Position numbers and translations under genes: made by a program. A stretch of 10,062 bases of DNA from positions 1-10,062 of the forward strand of contig CALCVR010000014.1 in NCBI GenBank assembly GCA_937905915.1, in the 5' to 3' direction. This document shows positions 6,831-10,062 of the stretch, piece by piece (the first letter of the stretch is position 1; every line of letters begins with the position of its first letter). The notes below the pieces were generated by a model. That model searched no databases. It worked only from the letters and a program-made list of their open reading frames with translations, and was not told the origin of the DNA. The stretch is from an uncultured Eubacteriaceae bacterium. GTDB lineage: Bacteria > Bacillota > Clostridia > Oscillospirales > Acutalibacteraceae.

Positions 6831-6864
6831 CTCATATTGGGCATTACAAAAGAGTGAAAAAATA

Positions 6865-6881
6865 GTTACAAACAAGTTACA
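6865..6881 (-). promoter_or_regulatory. WalR-box-like direct repeat (TGTAAC-N5-TGTAAC)
   Basis: Read on the minus strand, TGTAAC, five bases and TGTAAC match the WalR (YycF) consensus TGTWAH-N5-TGTWAH exactly. On the plus strand this is GTTACA at 6865 and 6876. A further ATTACA at 6843 is exactly two 11-bp steps away, and the intervening step (GTGAAA, 6854) matches at four of six positions. OmpR-family regulators bind such phased repeats. WalR controls wall-hydrolase genes in Bacillus, and a 3D-domain gene lies downstream. The site is about 190 bp upstream of that gene's -35, so the link is inferred. Confidence 0.42.
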
Positions 6882-7053
6882 AGCTATATTTTGCATAACT
6901 TAACCGTAATATTTTAGATTCCAATTGTGTATTTCTCCAAGAAAGCAATTTTTATTGGAAACAAACGTTTCAAACGCATGTTCACCACGTAATCTTCCAA
7001 AAAACAGGACAACACCCCTTTAAGAGCCCATCCAGTTTGTATGGAATGACCAA

Positions 7054-7068
7054 ATCAGACCATCTGAT
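7054..7068. promoter_or_regulatory. Dyad ATCAGACCATCTGAT next to the -35 (possible operator)
   Basis: ATCAGA and TCTGAT are perfect reverse complements around a 3-bp centre, and the dyad ends 5 bp before the TTGACA of the G5/3D promoter. The position suits an activator or repressor site. No known regulator was recognised. Confidence 0.35.
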
Positions 7069-7073
7069 GCGGT

Positions 7074-7103
7074 TTGACAGTGGCCTCCATCCGGCATTAT
7101 AAT
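7074..7103 (+). promoter_or_regulatory. Sigma-A promoter of the G5/3D gene
   Basis: TTGACA (7074-7079) and TATAAT (7098-7103) are both perfect hexamers with an 18-nt spacer. Transcription should start near 7109-7111, giving a leader of about 90 nt. Confidence 0.82.
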
Positions 7104-7154
7104 AGGCAAGGCTCAACTGAGGGGCCTATTTCTACTTTGATTTCGTCACGACCA

Positions 7155-7180
7155 TGGCTCAATAGGAGCCAATCTTTTTT
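7155..7180 (+). terminator. Terminator-like hairpin inside the G5/3D leader (candidate attenuator)
   Basis: TGGCTC (7155-7160) pairs with GAGCCA (7166-7171) across AATAG, followed after three bases by six T residues (7175-7180). It lies downstream of the strong promoter and ends 18 nt before the ATG, so transcripts must read through it. GGCTCAA at the predicted transcript start (7110-7116) repeats the left arm and could pair with GAGCC. CCTATT (7125-7130) is complementary to AATAGG (7161-7166), the loop plus the first base of the right arm. Both could act as antiterminator pairings. Attenuation is inferred. Confidence 0.5.
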
Positions 7181-7198
7181 GAGTAAGGGGTAATCGAC

Positions 7199-8206
7199 AT
7201 GACAGACAAGAAACGTTTAACAGAGCGGATGTCTAACATTTTGAAAAGCCGGATGTCTGCTGTTATTGTTCTCGCGACTGCTTGTGCCGCTGTCTTCATT
7301 CTCGCAGCTTACAACGTGCAGACCGTTACAATTTTTGACGGTAATCAGTCCCATTCTATCGCCACTACCGCACAGGACACCGATACGGTTCTGGAATTGG
7401 CAGGCGTCTCGGTTTCCGACAAGGATTATGTAGATAGCCGAGATACCAACACCGGCGACCGTGAAATCACCATCCTTCGTGCCAATGAAGTTCCCTCTTC
7501 TCCTGTTAATACTGTAACAGCCGACGCCAAATCGGTGACCGTCTCTTACTACGGCATGCTGGCCGAGTATGGTTCGGCAGAAGAATCCGACGGTTCTGTG
7601 GAGTATAAAACGGTTGAAGTGGAAAAAGAAATTCCTTTTGAGCAAATTGAACGTACCAGTGCGTCTCTTCCCAAGGGTACCCGTAAGTTGGAGACAGCCG
7701 GTCAGAATGGCGTAGCAGCCACTGTTTACAAGCAGAAAATTGTAAATGGCCGCGTTGTGGAATCGGTCCTAGAGGGCGACATCGTCAAACAGGAGCCTGT
7801 AGATGAGGTTACTTTGGTGGGTACCTATGTGTATATCCCTATCACCAGCAGTTCTACTATTTCCCAATTGGACGCTTCCTCGGTGGCTCTTGACGCCAAT
7901 GGTATGCCCGTTTCCTACAAAAAGATTATCACTGGCTCGGCCACTGCCTACAACGGGCCCGGCAAATTTACCGCCAGCGGCCGTCCCGCTATGAAGGGTC
8001 ACGTAGCAGTTGATCCTCGTGAAATTCCTTATGGTACCCGTCTCTATATCGTATCGGCCGACGGCAAGTTTAACTACGGCTACTGCATTGCTGCGGATAC
8101 CGGGGGGTTTATCTACAACAGCAACACGGTTGTAGACCTGTTCTTTGACACCTACGCTGAGTGCGCGCAGTTTGGCCGCCGTGATGTTATTATTTACGTC
8201 CTGTAA
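7199..8206 (+). CDS. Cell-wall protein with DUF348-like, G5 and 3D domains (YabE/RpfB-like)
   Basis: This 335-residue protein has one N-terminal membrane segment (about 18-38) after a basic cytoplasmic start, so it is anchored or secreted with the rest outside. A DUF348-like ubiquitin fold spans about 40-80 (VQTVTIFDGNQSHSI). A G5 domain spans about 135-210, with EVEKEIPFEQ, G160 and GVAATVYKQKIVNG as landmarks. A 3D domain fills the C terminus (about 243-335), with the three conserved aspartates in AVDPREIPYGT (D272), AADTGG (D300) and VVDLFF (D313). The 3D domain is an MltA-like double-psi barrel found in peptidoglycan lytic enzymes and resuscitation-type factors; G5 binds wall or glycan material. 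A role in wall remodelling is likely, though catalysis is not shown. AAGGGG 8 nt upstream supports the ATG. It is a single-gene unit with its own promoter, a terminator-like leader hairpin and a downstream bidirectional terminator. Confidence 0.93.
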   Translation: MTDKKRLTERMSNILKSRMSAVIVLATACAAVFILAAYNVQTVTIFDGNQSHSIATTAQDTDTVLELAGVSVSDKDYVDSRDTNTGDREITILRANEVPSSPVNTVTADAKSVTVSYYGMLAEYGSAEESDGSVEYKTVEVEKEIPFEQIERTSASLPKGTRKLETAGQNGVAATVYKQKIVNGRVVESVLEGDIVKQEPVDEVTLVGTYVYIPITSSSTISQLDASSVALDANGMPVSYKKIITGSATAYNGPGKFTASGRPAMKGHVAVDPREIPYGTRLYIVSADGKFNYGYCIAADTGGFIYNSNTVVDLFFDTYAECAQFGRRDVIIYVL

Positions 8207-8278
8207 GATGGGCGGAAAGGACAGAGGGGATTCTTCTTTCTGGAAAAGTAAAATTTCGAGATGTATAAAATGAAATGT

Positions 8279-8315
8279 AAAAAGCGGTGGGCGTGGTTTG
8301 CCCGCCGCTTTTTTT
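8279..8315. terminator. Bidirectional terminator between the G5/3D gene and ldh
   Basis: AAAAAGCGGTGGGC (8279-8292) pairs with GCCCGCCGCTTTTT (8300-8313) with a single G-U pair and a 7-nt loop. Seven T residues follow on the plus strand, and the A-run on the other side supplies T residues for the minus strand. It lies between two convergent genes and can serve both. Confidence 0.94.
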
Positions 8316-8346
8316 ATCTATTTCCTTAAGCAAGCGTGAACACAAG

Positions 8347-9294
8347 TTAAAAACCAATCTGACGTGCTAAATCCTGAAGGGTATCGGCCGACCGTTTAAG
8401 GGCTTCCCTTTCCTCATGGTTCAATTTGACCTCGAGTACATGGGACGCACCACTGCGGTCCACCACCGTAGGCGCACTGAGACACACATCTTCAATTCCA
8501 TACTGGCCATGAAAGAGGCTAGAAACGGTTAAAATAGAACGTTCATCCCGGAGAATAGCTTCTACAATGCGGCTGACTGCCAAGGCAATGGCGTAGTAAG
8601 TGGCTCCTTTTTTGAGTATAATGTCATAAGCGGCATTTTTGGTCTCCTCATATAGCTCTTGTTTTCCTACGCCGCGAATATCACATCGTTTACATTGGTC
8701 ACAGAATTCCTTGACATCTACTCCAGCTACGGTGGTCAGGCTCCAGGCTGCCAATTCAGAATCCCCGTGCTCCCCCATGATATAGGTGTGGACGTTGCGT
8801 GGGTCTACATGAACCCGTTCGCTAATGAGAAATTTAAGACGGGCAGTATCCAGCACCGTGCCCGACCCGATGACGCGATTGTGCGGCAGCCCCGACATCT
8901 TACAAGTGATATAGGTGAGAATGTCTACAGGATTTGTGACGATCAGCCAGATGGTATGATCACCGCTATAGGGGCGCAGTTGGTTGACAATATCCCGAAA
9001 GATTTCGGCATTTCGTTTGAGCAGATCAATGCGGCTCTCTCCCGGTTTCTGGTTGACGCCGGCGGTGATGATCACAAGATCCGATCCCTCTACTGCACTG
9101 TAATCCCCTGCCGTTACCTTGACTGGTGAAAGAAAACTCATGCCGTGGTTCATATCCATAGCATCGCTTTCGGCTTTCTCCCGATCCAAATCCACTAGTA
9201 CAATTTCCGACGCTAACCCGTTCATCATCAGCGTATAGGCTGTGGTAGAGCCTACGAATCCCGACCCGATGATTGAAATTTTTCCTTTGATCAA
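8347..9294 (-). CDS. ldh: L-lactate dehydrogenase
   Basis: This 315-residue enzyme has the usual length for bacterial L-LDH, which reduces pyruvate to lactate with NADH in the cytoplasm to recycle NAD during fermentation. The Rossmann motif is IIGSGFVGS (8-16) with D35 for the adenosine ribose. Substrate residues are NQKPGESR (81-88), where Q82 marks lactate rather than malate specificity, LDTAR (148-152, D149 and R152), and GEHGDSE (174-180) with catalytic H176. H169 corresponds to the FBP-binding H188 of Bacillus LDH, while R173 is replaced by K154. The frame is open upstream to an ATG at 9447, but the start is placed at TTG 9294: GGGGAGG lies 8 nt before it, and the protein then begins [12 protein letters not shown], as in homologues. 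It is convergent with the G5/3D gene and divergent from the zinc-ribbon gene. Confidence 0.95.
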   Translation of the reverse strand: MIKGKISIIGSGFVGSTTAYTLMMNGLASEIVLVDLDREKAESDAMDMNHGMSFLSPVKVTAGDYSAVEGSDLVIITAGVNQKPGESRIDLLKRNAEIFRDIVNQLRPYSGDHTIWLIVTNPVDILTYITCKMSGLPHNRVIGSGTVLDTARLKFLISERVHVDPRNVHTYIMGEHGDSELAAWSLTTVAGVDVKEFCDQCKRCDIRGVGKQELYEETKNAAYDIILKKGATYYAIALAVSRIVEAILRDERSILTVSSLFHGQYGIEDVCLSAPTVVDRSGASHVLEVKLNHEEREALKRSADTLQDLARQIGF

Positions 9295-9302
9295 TGGTTT
9301 CA

Positions 9303-9309
9303 CCTCCCC
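9303..9309 (-). promoter_or_regulatory. Ribosome binding site that fixes the TTG start of ldh
   Basis: GGGGAGG on the minus strand lies 8 nt before TTG at 9294. The in-frame GTG three codons earlier overlaps this site and so cannot be the start it serves. Confidence 0.8.
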
Positions 9310-9404
9310 ATGTTCATTGTTTGTGCTTGACTTCTGTTTTATCCATGGTAAATTAGGTGTCTTTGTCCTATTTTTGGATGCATCCCTTTGCCTCAAAGAA
9401 ATAC

Positions 9405-9434
9405 TTGACTTTTCTCTTTTTATGATGTTATAGT
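9405..9434 (+). promoter_or_regulatory. Candidate sigma-A promoter for the zinc-ribbon membrane protein gene
   Basis: TTGACT (9405-9410), 18 nt and TATAGT (9429-9434) each have one mismatch. The predicted leader is about 80 nt and AT-rich. A second weaker pair, TTGACT (9327-9332) with TAAATT (9349-9354) at 16 nt, lies upstream; both share CTTGACTT. Confidence 0.5.
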
Positions 9435-9447
9435 AAGATAAATTCAA
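9419..9447 (-). promoter_or_regulatory. Weak candidate promoter for ldh
   Basis: On the minus strand TTGAAT (9447-9442) and CATAAA (9424-9419) are 17 nt apart, each with four of six matches. It overlaps the divergent plus-strand promoter. No Rex-type palindrome was recognised nearby. Confidence 0.25.
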
Positions 9448-9508
9448 CTTAAATAGATTTGTCTTATTTTTAATTTTAATTCAAGGAATTTTTACCAATT
9501 TTATTTTT

Positions 9509-9515
9509 AGGAGGG
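9509..9515 (+). promoter_or_regulatory. Ribosome binding site that selects the second ATG at 9523
   Basis: AGGAGGG ends 1 nt before the ATG at 9517, too close to use, but 7 nt before the in-frame ATG at 9523. Confidence 0.75.
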
Positions 9516-9522
9516 AATGGCT

Positions 9523-10035
9523 ATGGCCTTTTTCAACATGGTTGCAGTTATGTCAGTAGTAATTTCTTTGCTGTCTATCGCGTCTCACGTGTTATTGGCC
9601 CTTTGCATCTATAACGACGCCAAATCCCGCGGCGATCAAAACGCCGTCTTATTCGCTGTATTATCGGGCGTTCTTGGCCTAATCCCGGCCATCATCTACC
9701 TGGTGATTCGTTCCACTTCCGGTCCTGGTACCGCTTTGATGTGCCCCAACTGCGGGGTTGTGCTTCCTCAGGGTTCTTTTAACTGCCCCAACTGTGGTAT
9801 GCCGCACCCCAAAGCCCGCATCACCCCCCCGGACGCTCCTATCCGTTCCAGACGAGCAAAGGGCCTTTTGATCGGCTGGATTGTATCTTATGCTTTGACC
9901 ATTGTGTTGACGATCGTTGGTTTTGTCTTTGGGGCTATGGGCGTATTTTCTATGGCTCAGGATGCCCTGGATAACAACTCCCCCTATCATTATCAGGACT
10001 CTTTGGATCGTTATCTGAACGATTACTACTATTGA
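9523..10035 (+). CDS. Membrane protein with an embedded four-cysteine zinc ribbon, function unknown
   Basis: This 170-residue protein has three predicted membrane segments, at about 5-30, 42-62 and 115-142. After the first comes YNDAKSRG (30-37), a motif common in small bacterial and archaeal membrane proteins of the type that follow it with a second segment ending in IYLVIR. Between segments two and three lies a zinc ribbon: CPNC (C74, C77) and CPNC (C88, C91) with a 10-residue spacing, followed by a basic stretch (RSRRAKG). The C-terminal tail is polar and rich in Tyr and Asp (last residues DRYLNDYYY). The start is the ATG at 9523 because of ribosome binding site spacing. It is divergent from ldh with overlapping promoter regions; no partner gene is visible and the window ends 27 bp after the stop. 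A sensory or scaffolding role is possible, but no function is assigned. Confidence 0.85.
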   Translation: MAFFNMVAVMSVVISLLSIASHVLLALCIYNDAKSRGDQNAVLFAVLSGVLGLIPAIIYLVIRSTSGPGTALMCPNCGVVLPQGSFNCPNCGMPHPKARITPPDAPIRSRRAKGLLIGWIVSYALTIVLTIVGFVFGAMGVFSMAQDALDNNSPYHYQDSLDRYLNDYYY

Positions 10036-10062
10036 TACCATGCTATAAAAACCTGTGCAACC

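Larger units (their letters stand above)
6608..7198. other. Long AT-rich intergenic region between gpr and the G5/3D gene
   Basis: No credible gene lies here; the short open frames lack ribosome binding sites and recognisable sequence. Just after gpr, GGCCTT-GAT-AAGGCC (6613-6627) forms a short hairpin without a T-run, at best a weak terminator. ATATTGTG (6644-6651) and CACAATAT (6670-6677) form another inverted repeat. Stronger elements (two long hairpins, a phased response-regulator-like site, a dyad, a promoter and a terminator-like hairpin) are listed separately. Confidence 0.7.

Noticed and set aside
6604..6865. Short overlapping open frames on both strands after gpr
   Set aside because: No ribosome binding site, no recognisable sequence, and they run through the two long hairpins.
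7154..7165. Upstream mini-ORF (ATG GCT CAA TAG) in the G5/3D leader
   Set aside because: It has no ribosome binding site and overlaps the terminator-like hairpin; most likely chance.
8347..9294. Malate dehydrogenase instead of lactate dehydrogenase
   Set aside because: The specificity position is Gln (NQKPGESR), characteristic of LDH; malate dehydrogenases carry Arg there.
9295..9447. 51-codon N-terminal extension of ldh starting at ATG 9447
   Set aside because: The Rossmann fold begins right after TTG 9294, which has an ideal ribosome binding site; the extension is basic low-similarity sequence lying over the promoter region.

Overview
The window reads as a chromosomal segment of an anaerobic, endospore-forming Firmicute, most likely class Clostridia (Oscillospirales-like is a guess). 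The support is a germination protease gene (gpr), a Wzz/BY-kinase protein of the Gram-positive type, a G5/3D cell-wall protein, an NAD-dependent L-lactate dehydrogenase, strong AGGAGG-type ribosome binding sites and sigma-A-like promoters. No mobile element, tRNA, rRNA or CRISPR array is visible. Most genes belong to known families; the less ordinary material is in the long, structured intergenic regions.

Left part (1-2227, minus strand): a CYTH-domain triphosphatase-like gene, then mnmA (tRNA 2-thiouridylase), then a GNAT acetyltransferase that runs off the left edge. mnmA and the GNAT gene are 4 nt apart, and the GNAT ribosome binding site lies in the last codons of mnmA. A promoter-like sequence sits in the gap before mnmA.

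Middle (2459-5400, plus strand): a self-contained two-gene polysaccharide cassette. It has a good promoter, a structured leader of about 120 nt, a fused Wzz/tyrosine-kinase chain-length regulator, one GT4 glycosyltransferase and a strong intrinsic terminator. A 320-bp spacer follows, holding a 10-bp inverted repeat with DnaA-box-like arms and two copies of an imperfect ~48-nt repeat, then gpr.

A 590-bp AT-rich spacer (6608-7198) separates gpr from the G5/3D gene. It contains two adjacent long hairpins, an 11-bp-phased TGTAAC array matching the WalR box consensus, a 15-bp dyad beside a strong promoter, and a terminator-like hairpin between that promoter and the start codon. This suggests layered control of the cell-wall gene.

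Right part: the G5/3D gene (plus) and ldh (minus) converge on a bidirectional terminator. ldh starts at a TTG codon and is divergent from a small membrane protein with a four-cysteine zinc ribbon; their promoter regions overlap.

Together the window mixes housekeeping (tRNA thiolation, lactate fermentation), envelope work (polysaccharide export control, wall remodelling) and sporulation (spore protein degradation at germination). All functional calls are from motif reading; no database search was run.
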